NCBI RefSeq assembly: GCF_000340435.2
Contig: NZ_CP011883.2
Coordinates: 4,171,766 to 4,235,765 of the forward strand
Source of the DNA: Mycobacterium haemophilum DSM 44634
GTDB taxonomy: Bacteria; Actinomycetota; Actinomycetes; Mycobacteriales; Mycobacteriaceae
Length of the DNA: 64,000 bases
Reading direction: 5' to 3'
The position numbers were made by a program, and so were the translations under genes. Numbering within the stretch: position 1 is the first letter of the stretch; every line of letters starts with the position of its first letter. Below, in pieces: positions 1 to 7,598 of this stretch. The notes below the pieces were generated by a model that was given only the letters and a program-made list of their open reading frames with translations, was not told the DNA's origin and ran no database searches.

Positions 1-3000
1 CCACCAGTGGGGCCGTGGCGAAGCCGAATTCCTCGGCGCCGAGCAGCGCCGCGATCATCACGTCGCGACCTGTCTTGAGTTGACCGTCTACCTGGACCAC
101 GATTCGGTCGCGTAATCCGTTGAGCAGCAATGTCTGTTGGGTCTCGGCCAGTCCTAGCTCCCATGGCGCACCCGCGTGTTTCATCGATGTCAGCGGGGTC
201 GCTCCGGTACCGCCGTCGTGCCCCGAGATCAGGACCACGTCAGCGTGCGCCTTGGATACCCCCGCAGCCACCGTGCCCACCCCGTTCTCGGAGACGAGCT
301 TGACGTGCACCCTCGCCGACGGGTTCGCGTTTTTCAGATCGTGGATCAGCTGCGCCAGATCTTCGATGGAGTAAATGTCGTGGTGCGGTGGGGGTGAGAT
401 CAGGCCGACACCGGGGGTGGAGTGCCGGACCTTAGCAACCCACGGGTACACCTTGTGCCCGGGAAGTTGGCCCCCTTCACCGGGTTTCGCGCCTTGCGCC
501 ATCTTGATCTGGATGTCGGTGCAGTTCGTCAAGTAGTGCGAGGTCACCCCGAACCGCGCAGAGGCGACCTGTTTGATAGCGCTACGTCGCCAATCCCCGT
601 TGGGATCGGGCTCAAATCGGTTGCCGTCCTCGCCGCCTTCACCGCTGTTTGATCGGCCGCCCAGGCGGTTCATTGCAATGGCAAGGGTCTCGTGCGCCTC
701 AGCGGAAATCGAGCCGTAGCTCATCGCCCCCGTCGAGAAGCGTTTAACGATTTCACTGGCGGGCTCGACTTCATCCAGCGGAATCGGGGGGCGCACACCC
801 GCGCGGAATTTGAGTAGTCCACGCAGCGAAGCCATCCGCTCGCTCTGGTCATCAACGAGGCGGGTGTACTCCTTGAAGATCTTGTACTGCCCGCTGCGCG
901 TGGCGTGCTGCAGCTTAAAGACAGTCTCCGGGTTGAACAGGTGGTATTCGCCTTCCCGGCGCCACTGGTATTCCCCGCCGACTTCGAGTTCGCGATGCGC
1001 GCGTTCGTCCGGCCGGTCCAGGTAGGCCAGCCGGTGGCGGACTGCGACGTCAGCAGCGATGTCCTCGAGGGTGATTCCACCGGTTGGGCAGCTCAGCCCG
1101 CTGAAGTATTCGTCCAGCACGTCCTGACAGATGCCGACCGCCTGGAACAGTTGCGCACCAGTGTAGGAGGCCAGTGTCGAAATGCCCATCTTGGACATTA
1201 CTTTCAGCACACCTTTGCCAGCGGCCTTGATGTAGTTGTTCAACGCCGTCTTGCGGTCTATCCCATCGATGACACCCCTGTCGAGCATATCCTCGATCGA
1301 CTCGAACACCAGGTAGGGGTTGACCGCCGCCGCGCCGAAGCCGATCAACGCTGCCATGTGGTGGACCTCGCGGGCGTCACCGGATTCCACCACTAGACCC
1401 ACATGGGTGCGGGTGCGGTCACGCACCAAATGGTGGTGCACCCCCGCAACAGCGAGCAGCGACGGTATCGGCGCCATCTCTTCGCTGGAATCGCGGTCGG
1501 ACAAGATGATCATCCGTGCACCGTCGGCGATGGCCGCTGAGGCCTGCGCGCGTACCTCCTCCAGGGCAGCGGCCAGCCCGGCACCGCCCTCAGCAACCGG
1601 GTACAGACAGCGAATCACCTTGGACCGCATGCCGTGCGGACGCCCATTGACCAAGGCGGCGGGGTCGAGATGGATCAGCTTGGCCAGCTCATAGTTCCGC
1701 AGAATCGGCTGTTGTAGCACGATCTGGTGGCACGAGTACTCGTCCGGGGAGAGCAGGTCACGCTCTCCGCCCGTGGTGCCCTGCAGGCTGGTCACCACCT
1801 CCTCGCGAATGGCGTCCAACGGCGGGTTGGTCACCTGAGCGAACAGCTGGTGGAAGTAGTCGTAAAGCATCCGCGGACGCTGCGACAGCACGGCCACCGG
1901 GGTATCGGTGCCCATCGATCCGATCGGCTCGGCGCCGGTGCGGACCATCGGAGCCACCAGCAGGTTGAGTTCTTCGTAGGTATAGCCAAAAGCCAACTGC
2001 CGCATGACAAGTCGATCATGAGGCATCCGCATGGATTTTCCCGCCGGCAACTTCTCGATCGGGACCAGCCACTTGTCGAGCCATTCCTGGTAAGGGTGCT
2101 CGGCCGCCAGCTCCGCCTTGATCTCCTCGTCAGAGACGATGCGGCCCTGCGCGGTGTCCACCAGAAACATCCGGCCCGGCTGCAGCCGCATCCGGCGGAC
2201 CACCCTCGACGGGTCCAGATCCAACACGCCGGCCTCCGAAGCCATCACCACCAAGCCGTCGTCGGTGATCCAGATCCGCGACGGGCGCAAACCGTTGCGG
2301 TCGAGCACGGCGCCCACCACAACGCCGTCGGTGAATGTCATCGAGGCCGGGCCGTCCCATGGCTCCATCAACGAGGCGTGGTACTGGTAAAACGCCCGTC
2401 GCGCGGGGTCCATCGACGCGTGGCGTTCCCAAGCCTCGGGGATCATCATCAGCACCGCGTGGGCCAGGCTGCGCCCGCCCAGGTGCAGCAGCTCGAGCGC
2501 CTCATCAAAGCGCGCAGTATCGGAGGCGCCTGGGGTGCAGATCGGGAACAGCTTCTCCATGTCAGCTTTCGACCCGAAGATGTCGGTCTTCATCAACGCC
2601 TCACGGGCCCGCATCCAGTTCTCGTTGCCCGTGACGGTGTTGATCTCACCGTTGTGGGCGATGCGCCGGAAAGGATGCGCGAGCGGCCAGGACGGGAAGG
2701 TATTGGTGGAGAACCGGGAGTGCACGATGCCCAGTGCACTGGTCAGCCGCTCATCTTGCAGGTCCAGGTAGAACGCCTTGAGCTGCGGGGTGGTGAGCAT
2801 GCCCTTGTAGACGAACGTCTGGCTCGACAGACTTGGGAAGTAGACGGTTTCGCGGCCCGGCCCGTCCTGGCCGGGGCCTTTGGTGCCGAGTTCGTGCTCG
2901 GCACGTTTGCGGATCACGTAGGCGCGGCGTTCTAGCGTCAGGCCGGTGGCCCCCGCCATGAACACCTGCCGGAAGGTGGGCATCGCATCGCGGGATAACG

Positions 3001-3406
3001 CACCTAGCGACGAATCGTCGGTGGGCACATTTCGCCAGCCCAGGACATGCAGCCCCTCAGCCTCTGCGATCTTCTCCACCGCGGCGCAGGCAGCCGCGGC
3101 GTCTTTGGATGACTGCGGCAAAAACGCGATGCCGGTGGCGTAGCTGCCCGTGGCGGGCAGCTCAAAATCCACGACCGCCCGCAGGAATGCGTCCGGGACC
3201 TGAATAAGGATGCCTGCGCCGTCACCACTGCGCGGCTCGGCGCCCTGCGCACCACGATGTTCAAGGTTGAGCAGCGCGGTGATCGCCTTGTCCACAATGT
3301 CGCGGGTACGGCGGCCATGCATGTCGACGACCATGGCTACTCCGCACGAATCGTGCTCGAACGCGGGGTTATACAGCCCTTGGGAGCCCGAGCGCTTGGC
3401 CGTCAT
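1..3406 (-). CDS. gltB: Glutamate synthase large subunit (partial, C-terminal end outside window)
   Basis: Catalyses transfer of glutamine amide nitrogen to 2-oxoglutarate, giving two glutamates, together with the small subunit GltD, in cytosolic nitrogen assimilation. The ATG is at 3404-3406. A short propeptide precedes Cys21 in the motif HDSCGVAMV, the class II amidotransferase nucleophile exposed by processing. Further on are the GAT domain (HRGAQGAEPRSGDGAG, HNGEINT), the central domain, and the start of the FMN domain (HDGGTGATP, close to the window edge). The reading frame is intact for about 1,135 codons and continues past position 1. It matches the M. tuberculosis Rv3859c orthologue; gltD would lie outside the window. 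No frameshift was seen. Confidence 0.95.
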   Translation of the reverse strand, partial: MTAKRSGSQGLYNPAFEHDSCGVAMVVDMHGRRTRDIVDKAITALLNLEHRGAQGAEPRSGDGAGILIQVPDAFLRAVVDFELPATGSYATGIAFLPQSSKDAAAACAAVEKIAEAEGLHVLGWRNVPTDDSSLGALSRDAMPTFRQVFMAGATGLTLERRAYVIRKRAEHELGTKGPGQDGPGRETVYFPSLSSQTFVYKGMLTTPQLKAFYLDLQDERLTSALGIVHSRFSTNTFPSWPLAHPFRRIAHNGEINTVTGNENWMRAREALMKTDIFGSKADMEKLFPICTPGASDTARFDEALELLHLGGRSLAHAVLMMIPEAWERHASMDPARRAFYQYHASLMEPWDGPASMTFTDGVVVGAVLDRNGLRPSRIWITDDGLVVMASEAGVLDLDPSRVVRRMRLQPGRMFLVDTAQGRIVSDEEIKAELAAEHPYQEWLDKWLVPIEKLPAGKSMRMPHDRLVMRQLAFGYTYEELNLLVAPMVRTGAEPIGSMGTDTPVAVLSQRPRMLYDYFHQLFAQVTNPPLDAIREEVVTSLQGTTGGERDLLSPDEYSCHQIVLQQPILRNYELAKLIHLDPAALVNGRPHGMRSKVIRCLYPVAEGGAGLAAALEEVRAQASAAIADGARMIILSDRDSSEEMAPIPSLLAVAGVHHHLVRDRTRTHVGLVVESGDAREVHHMAALIGFGAAAVNPYLVFESIEDMLDRGVIDGIDRKTALNNYIKAAGKGVLKVMSKMGISTLASYTGAQLFQAVGICQDVLDEYFSGLSCPTGGITLEDIAADVAVRHRLAYLDRPDERAHRELEVGGEYQWRREGEYHLFNPETVFKLQHATRSGQYKIFKEYTRLVDDQSERMASLRGLLKFRAGVRPPIPLDEVEPASEIVKRFSTGAMSYGSISAEAHETLAIAMNRLGGRSNSGEGGEDGNRFEPDPNGDWRRSAIKQVASARFGVTSHYLTNCTDIQIKMAQGAKPGEGGQLPGHKVYPWVAKVRHSTPGVGLISPPPHHDIYSIEDLAQLIHDLKNANPSARVHVKLVSENGVGTVAAGVSKAHADVVLISGHDGGTGATPLTSMKHAGAPWELGLAETQQTLLLNGLRDRIVVQVDGQLKTGRDVMIAALLGAEEFGFATAPLV

Positions 3407-4099
3407 TCCCTACCTAACCCTTCACCAGAACGTTCTGCGCGGCCCTCATCAGCGGCTCCGACGGAGCCCCGCCCGGAAGTTGCGGGCCCGACTCCTTCCG
3501 CCTTGTCGATAGGCTGCCCGTCAGGCGGAGATAATCCGATTGGCTATCCGTCCGTGCAACGCTGAACGGTGGCCCTGTGACCGGTCTCGACAAGTCGTAA
3601 AACGATATGACAAAAACCGCCTGACATGCCAACTTTCCTAATACTAACCTGCCGACGGACGGCAGCGTAAATTCGTCGCGACAGGCGATCAACCCCATTG
3701 CGACATGCCGCGCAGCGGCCGGCGATCTGCCCGTGGCCGCCCGAATCGCGCCCGACCGCTGGCCACATCATCCGCTTAAACAAGTTTGCTGAGACTCCGA
3801 TTGAGCGTCCGCCACCACGACCGTCGAGGTCCCAGACCTCCACCACGCCGGCGGGCCAACCCGGGATAAAGCGTGGCAGAAATGCCACCGGAATCACCCA
3901 CACCCGCGCGCAAGACATGGCGAAGAAGTTGCGGCGGCGCCCCGGTGCGCCGCCGCTGAGTTTGCACAATACTAATAAGAGTCTAAAGGCGGCTGCTAAG
4001 GCGGCTTTAGTGGCGCACCATCGCGCAGCGAACCGGCCGGTGAACGATACTGGACAGACACTGGTTGCGCATCCGGCGTTGGTGGCTGGTCGGTGGGGC
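3407..4099. other. Intergenic stretch upstream of gltB with no recognised gene
   Basis: About 690 bases with no product I recognise. The first roughly 150 bases should hold the gltB promoter. On the + strand an open frame from the ATG at 3917 reads MAKKLRRRPGAPPLS and continues to about 4108 with unusually AT-rich codons (AAT ACT AAT, CTA, TTA). It then runs into the antisense of the truncated SRPBCC gene, and no ribosome binding site precedes it. It may be a remnant of a foreign gene. The other long frames here look like chance openings. Confidence 0.4.
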
Positions 4100-4351
4100 T
4101 TATCGATCAGGAACCAAAGTGAACACCCGCAGCGGCTCGAGTTCGGTGACCGTCCACACCATCGATCGACCCTTCGGCTGAATCACGCGAGATCGGCTGC
4201 CCACCGTCAATGGACCGTCTTCCAGGCGCTTTATCTCACGCATCAACTCCGTCCAGGCCGGCCAGCCCGCCACATCAACCAACAACTGCCACACCTGAGC
4301 GGGGGCGCGTGCACGTTTTCTTGCAGCACGCAGCGCAAGCGCATGCGTCAC
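4100..4351 (-). pseudogene. Truncated SRPBCC-family (polyketide cyclase/START-like) gene
   Basis: Starts with GTG at 4349-4351; a GGAGG overlaps the start. The 83 residues contain the beginning of a typical mycobacterial SRPBCC fold: APAQVWQLLVDVAGWPAWTE, then GPLTVGSRSRVIQPKG and VWTVTELEPLRVFTLVP. Family members usually have about 140-150 residues. This one stops immediately after the conserved strand that normally continues into the second half of the ligand cavity. Sequence beyond about 4105 has different base composition, so the 3' end was probably lost at a deletion or insertion junction. It lies 31 bp downstream of, and co-directional with, the sigma factor gene and may once have been in its operon. 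Confidence 0.6.
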
Positions 4352-4382
4352 CTCCGTTCACCGCGGCACCGGCATCTTCGCA

Positions 4383-5348
4383 TTAACCGTGGGCGAGCCC
4401 CCCACGAGTCTCCGGGACCGCCGCGGCCCGCGCTGCCGGGTCGGCGGTCGCCTCGATCTTGCAGACGAGGTAGTCGCGGACCGTCAGCACAATGACAGCG
4501 AACAGCCGCCGCTCCGCGAAGGCCAGCATCGCCGGTCCCCCGCAAGCGGGTAGGGGTACATCCCGCTCGCGGGGGCGTGCCCCCAGCCCGACCGGGCTGT
4601 TGACCAGTGTCACTCCTGGCCCCAGATAGCGCAGCAGGTTGGTAGCCACGGCATGCGGCCCGTGGTTAACCTGCGGAGGCGGTGCCGGGTCCGCGAGAAC
4701 TGTGCCCACTCCCCAGACCGTCGGATCCAAGACAGCGGTCAACGCCGCGAGATCGCCGTTGGCGCATGCGGTGATGAACTTCTCGGTGACGAGCTGATGC
4801 TCGGCAGAGGCCACCTCGCTCGGCTTCGGTTGCGCCTTCGGCTGTGCCTCAGTGAACTTGGCCCGCGCGCGCCGGGCCAGCTGGCGGCAGGTCCCAACGG
4901 GGCGGCCCACGGTTTCGGCGATGCTGTCGAACGGGACCCCAAACACGTCGTGCAGCACGAAGGCCACTCGTTCAGCGGGACTGAGCCTGCGTAGGACTTC
5001 TAGTAGCGCGGTGCGAATCTCGTCGTCGAGCGTGACCTGGTCGGCTGGGTCCAGTGACCGCAAGTCGTCAAACATGGCCTCCTGGCCGAAATCTCCCGGG
5101 CGTTCATAGCGGGTTCGCGCCGAGCGCACCTGATCGAGACACAGTCGGCTCGTGACCACCGTCAGCCAGCCGCGGATATCGTCTATCTCGTTCGGGTCAA
5201 CCCGCGCGAGCCGCAGAAAGGCCTCTTGCGCAACATCTTCCGCGCCACCCACATCACCGAGCATTTGGTAGCCGAGATTGACCAGATACGGACGATGACG
5301 GCGCCAAGCATCACCGATTTGGTCACTACGTGCCTGCGATTGGTCCAT
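4383..5348 (-). CDS. SigI-like ECF sigma factor with C-terminal SnoaL-like domain (ECF41 type)
   Basis: A 321-residue RNA polymerase sigma factor. Sigma region 2 spans about residues 15-85 (AWRRHRPYLVNLGYQMLGD, AEDVAQEAFLRL, GWLTVVTSRLCLDQVRSA). Region 4 spans about 110-165 (RRLSPAERVAFVLHDVFGVP, then a helix-turn-helix with VGRPVGTCRQLARRARAKF). The last 130 residues resemble the SnoaL/NTF2-like extension of ECF41-type sigma factors such as SigI and SigJ, which modulates activity without a classical anti-sigma factor. As I recall it, M. tuberculosis SigI (Rv1189) is the closest relative, but that gene has a different neighbourhood. A 39-bp in-frame segment at 4537-4575 carrying an inverted repeat interrupts the C-terminal domain. 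The start codon is only 8 nt from the CGTC -10 element, so the mRNA would be nearly leaderless. Confidence 0.85.
   Translation of the reverse strand: MDQSQARSDQIGDAWRRHRPYLVNLGYQMLGDVGGAEDVAQEAFLRLARVDPNEIDDIRGWLTVVTSRLCLDQVRSARTRYERPGDFGQEAMFDDLRSLDPADQVTLDDEIRTALLEVLRRLSPAERVAFVLHDVFGVPFDSIAETVGRPVGTCRQLARRARAKFTEAQPKAQPKPSEVASAEHQLVTEKFITACANGDLAALTAVLDPTVWGVGTVLADPAPPPQVNHGPHAVATNLLRYLGPGVTLVNSPVGLGARPRERDVPLPACGGPAMLAFAERRLFAVIVLTVRDYLVCKIEATADPAARAAAVPETRGGLAHG
4537..4575. repeat. Short inverted-repeat element inside the sigma factor gene
   Basis: Arms CCCCCGCAAGCGGG (4537-4550) and CCCGCTCGCGGGGG (4562-4575) pair at 13 of 14 positions around an 11-base loop. Its length of 39 bp is a multiple of three, so the sigma factor frame is kept, adding a basic, proline-rich segment (GARPRERDVPLPA). 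Similar GC-rich hairpins are scattered in mycobacterial intergenic DNA, so an insertion is plausible, but this is inference. Confidence 0.5.
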
Positions 5349-5356
5349 GAATCATC

Positions 5357-5382
5357 GACGATCTGGCGCGGAGAAAAGTTAC
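5357..5382 (-). promoter_or_regulatory. ECF-type promoter for the sigma factor gene
   Basis: On the minus strand, GTAAC (5382-5378), 17-bp spacer, CGTC (5360-5357). The start codon follows 8 nt after CGTC. The match to the facing promoter is exact in both boxes and in spacer length, and resembles the TGTCACA-N16-CGTC pattern known for ECF41 sigma factors. This suggests autoregulation. Confidence 0.6.
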
Positions 5383-5393
5383 CTCTGCCAACC

Positions 5394-5419
5394 GTAACTT
5401 TCCCACCCTTTGGCCCGTC
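5394..5419 (+). promoter_or_regulatory. ECF-type promoter for the NmrA/Ddn fusion gene
   Basis: GTAAC (5394-5398), 17-bp spacer, CGTC (5416-5419, extended to CGTCCT). The two -35 boxes lie in an inverted repeat AAAGTTAC-N11-GTAACTTT (5376-5401). The leader to the ATG at 5457 is about 30 nt and holds AGAGGAG at 5443-5449. Confidence 0.6.
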
Positions 5420-5456
5420 CTAGGTTTAGAGCTTAAGCACACAGAGGAGCCCGACC

Positions 5457-6767
5457 ATGACGATCGTGGTAACCGGTGCGACCGGCAATGTGGGCCGCCC
5501 CCTCGTCGCCAAACTGTGCGCCGCAGGCACCCACGTGCGCGCCGTCACCCGAACACCACAGACCGCGGGGTTTCCCGATGGCGTGGAGGTGTTGGGCTCG
5601 GCGAACGACGCGTTACCGGGAGCGGCGGCGGTCTTCCTCAATTCCCGCGCGCTAGGCCCAGAAATCGACGCCCTGCCCAACATGGTGGCCCAATCGGTGC
5701 GCGCCGGGGTCACCAAGCTGGTTGCGCTGTCGGCTATCAACGCCGACGACGACTTCTCGCGGCAGCCGTCCCGATTTCGTGGGGATCGCAACAAGGAAGT
5801 CGAACAGTTGGCCATCGACTCGGGCCTGGCATGGGTGAGCTTGCGGCCCGCGGTTTTCGCCACCAACTTCGCCGGGTTGTGGTCCACGCAGATCCGTGCC
5901 GGTGATGTGGTGGCCGGGCCATACGCCCGGGCGTCCAGCGTGCCAATCATCGATAGCGACATCTCAGCGATCGCGGCGCGCGCACTGTTGTCCGAGGAGT
6001 TCGTCGGTCAGCAGATCCCGCTGACTGGTCCGCAGACGTTCACTAACACAGAGTCGGTGGAGGTTATCGGCGGCGTCGTGAATCGCCCGCTGGCATACCG
6101 AGAGCTACCTCCAGGCGTTGTACGGCAGCAGTTCATCGCCTTGGGTTTTACTGCCGAATTCGCCGACGCCTACCTAGCCCTGCTCGCCGACACGCTCGAC
6201 AAACCCGCCCTGGTCACCCGCGACGTGGAAAAGATCCTCGGCCGGTCGGCCCGCACCTTCACACAGTGGGTGTCCCAGCACCGCGGCCTGTTCAGCAAAC
6301 AGATCGAGACAGAGAGGCACCGTGACATGTCCAATCCACGTCCGCCGCGCTACCTCAAACCCATGAACAAGGTGATGATGGCGGTGCAGAAACTCGGGAT
6401 AGCAACTGGCCCGGCAATGGTGCTGACGGTGCCCGGCCGTACGTCGGGCCGGCCGCGCAGCACCCCGATGACCCCGTTCGAATTTGCCGGCGGTCTGTAC
6501 GTGGTGGCTGGTTATCCCGGCGCCGACTGGGCGGCAAATGCCAGGGTTGCGGGCTCTGGAACATTGGCCCGCGGGCGCCGATCCCGGCGGGTCAGGATCA
6601 CCGAACTCACCCCCGAGGAAGCGCGCCCGGTGCTGCGGGCGTTTCCGATCAAAGTTCCGGTTGGCGTGGGATTCGCTAAACGTTCGGGAATGGTGCGCGA
6701 TGGGACCCCGGATGAATTCGAGGCTCTAGCGGGCCGGGTTGCCGTATTCCGATTCGAACCGAGTTAA
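5457..6767 (+). CDS. Fusion protein: NmrA-like NAD(P)-binding domain plus Ddn-type F420-dependent nitroreductase-family domain
   Basis: A 436-residue protein. Residues 1 to about 285 are an NmrA/atypical short-chain dehydrogenase domain with the dinucleotide-binding motif VVTGATGNVGRPL at the N terminus and a Rossmann arrangement through residue 150. Residues from about 291 (MSNPRPPRYLKPMNKVMM) form a separate 146-residue domain of the deazaflavin (F420)-dependent nitroreductase/quinone reductase family, with VLTVPGRTSGRPRSTPMTPFE and a DWAANARVAGSG-type core. No stop separates the parts. The ATG at 6328 could also start the second domain as an independent product. The probable regulator is the divergent ECF sigma factor, because both genes carry the same promoter motif. 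Substrates are unknown. Confidence 0.8.
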   Translation: MTIVVTGATGNVGRPLVAKLCAAGTHVRAVTRTPQTAGFPDGVEVLGSANDALPGAAAVFLNSRALGPEIDALPNMVAQSVRAGVTKLVALSAINADDDFSRQPSRFRGDRNKEVEQLAIDSGLAWVSLRPAVFATNFAGLWSTQIRAGDVVAGPYARASSVPIIDSDISAIAARALLSEEFVGQQIPLTGPQTFTNTESVEVIGGVVNRPLAYRELPPGVVRQQFIALGFTAEFADAYLALLADTLDKPALVTRDVEKILGRSARTFTQWVSQHRGLFSKQIETERHRDMSNPRPPRYLKPMNKVMMAVQKLGIATGPAMVLTVPGRTSGRPRSTPMTPFEFAGGLYVVAGYPGADWAANARVAGSGTLARGRRSRRVRITELTPEEARPVLRAFPIKVPVGVGFAKRSGMVRDGTPDEFEALAGRVAVFRFEPS

Positions 6768-6803
6768 GTGCTAATCCGCCGTAAAAGAAAACGCCAAACA
6801 TAT

Positions 6804-6839
6804 AACAGCGCGAGAAATCAATTGATTTCTCGCGCTGTT
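6804..6839. terminator. Perfect 36-bp palindrome between convergent genes
   Basis: The 18-base arm AACAGCGCGAGAAATCAA is followed directly by its exact reverse complement, with no spacer. It lies between the 3' ends of the fusion gene (6767) and whiB6 (6914), where a bidirectional terminator is expected. The mostly A/T centre would form the loop. No long U-tract follows, as is usual in mycobacteria. Confidence 0.65.
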
Positions 6840-6913
6840 TCGACACCAGCCAGGCCCATCGATCACTACCCCCACCGCTGACCCCTCGAATCGGCGGCCC
6901 GGAGGCTAGCTGG

Positions 6914-7195
6914 CTATGCCGATTTCGCGGATTCGCGCACTGGGTATCCGTGGCGCTCGGCCAGAGATCGCAGTTGGCCCAACGCAAACGCCCGTGCCCG
7001 GCCGGCTTCAGGAATCACGACCCCCGCCCACAGCCCTTCCGCACCCGACAGCTCGCACGCGTCCCGAGCACACAGCCAGCGACGGGGGCAAGCACGACAC
7101 AACGCTTTGGCCTCATCATCAGGAGTCGTTGTCCAGCGGTCAGGGTCCTGCGTGCAAACGCCCAGCGGGATGTTGTAGAGAGCTGTTGCGGTCAT
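6914..7195 (-). CDS. whiB6: WhiB-family iron-sulfur transcription regulator WhiB6
   Basis: A 93-residue 4Fe-4S redox/NO-sensing regulator that controls ESX-1 genes. The cluster ligands are Cys14 (GVCTQDPDRW), Cys33, Cys36 (LCRAC) and Cys42 (WLC), followed by the GLWAG turn at residues 54-58 and a basic C terminus. I place the start at the ATG of MTATALYN (7193-7195) because TGGAGGAA lies about 8 nt upstream. A longer frame exists (TTG at 7273, 119 codons), and the M. tuberculosis annotation I recall is also longer (116 residues). The gene is divergent from espM, whose product is known in M. marinum to repress whiB6. Confidence 0.9.
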   Translation of the reverse strand: MTATALYNIPLGVCTQDPDRWTTTPDDEAKALCRACPRRWLCARDACELSGAEGLWAGVVIPEAGRARAFALGQLRSLAERHGYPVRESAKSA

Positions 7196-7598
7196 CGCTA
7201 CGTTCCTCCAGAAAGCATTGCAGTTCTGCGTCCTACTGCTCGGTAGGCTATAGCACGAACCGTCGCAGTGCAACAGTTATGTGGAATGCCGGTCCTGGGG
7301 GCTCGCAGGCGCCGCGTCACCGTGCCTGGGGACCGTCCAGTTTCTCGAGGTTGACCTGTTGGAAAGCGGCTTCGTCACGGTGCACGAAGGCGCGCCAAGC
7401 GAGACGGTTCCGGCGGCTGCCCCGCCGATAAACCGTTCCATTTGTCTGGGTCCAAACCGCGAACCGTAGCGGTAGCGGTGGTTCCTCCGGGACACGACTC
7501 ACCGCCGGCGTGCCAGACCCGCACGGCGCAAACGTAGCGAAGCCTTACCATCGGGCGAATGCAACGGTTAGAATCGGCATGGCCGAGGGCCCGCTTTG
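7196..7598. promoter_or_regulatory. Divergent whiB6-espM control region
   Basis: About 400 bases, gene-free if the shorter whiB6 start is correct. On the whiB6 side a TATAGCCT sequence near 7243-7250 (minus strand) could serve as a -10 element about 50 nt before the start. No clear PhoP-type direct repeat was recognised. Family knowledge places EspM and PhoP binding here in other mycobacteria. Confidence 0.45.

Noticed and set aside
1727..2935. 402-codon His/Arg/Gln-rich frame on the + strand
   Set aside because: Antisense to gltB, typical for GC-rich genes; composition is unlike a real protein.
3544..3969. 141-codon frame on the minus strand upstream of gltB
   Set aside because: No recognisable domain, no ribosome binding site, mixed codon use; treated as chance.
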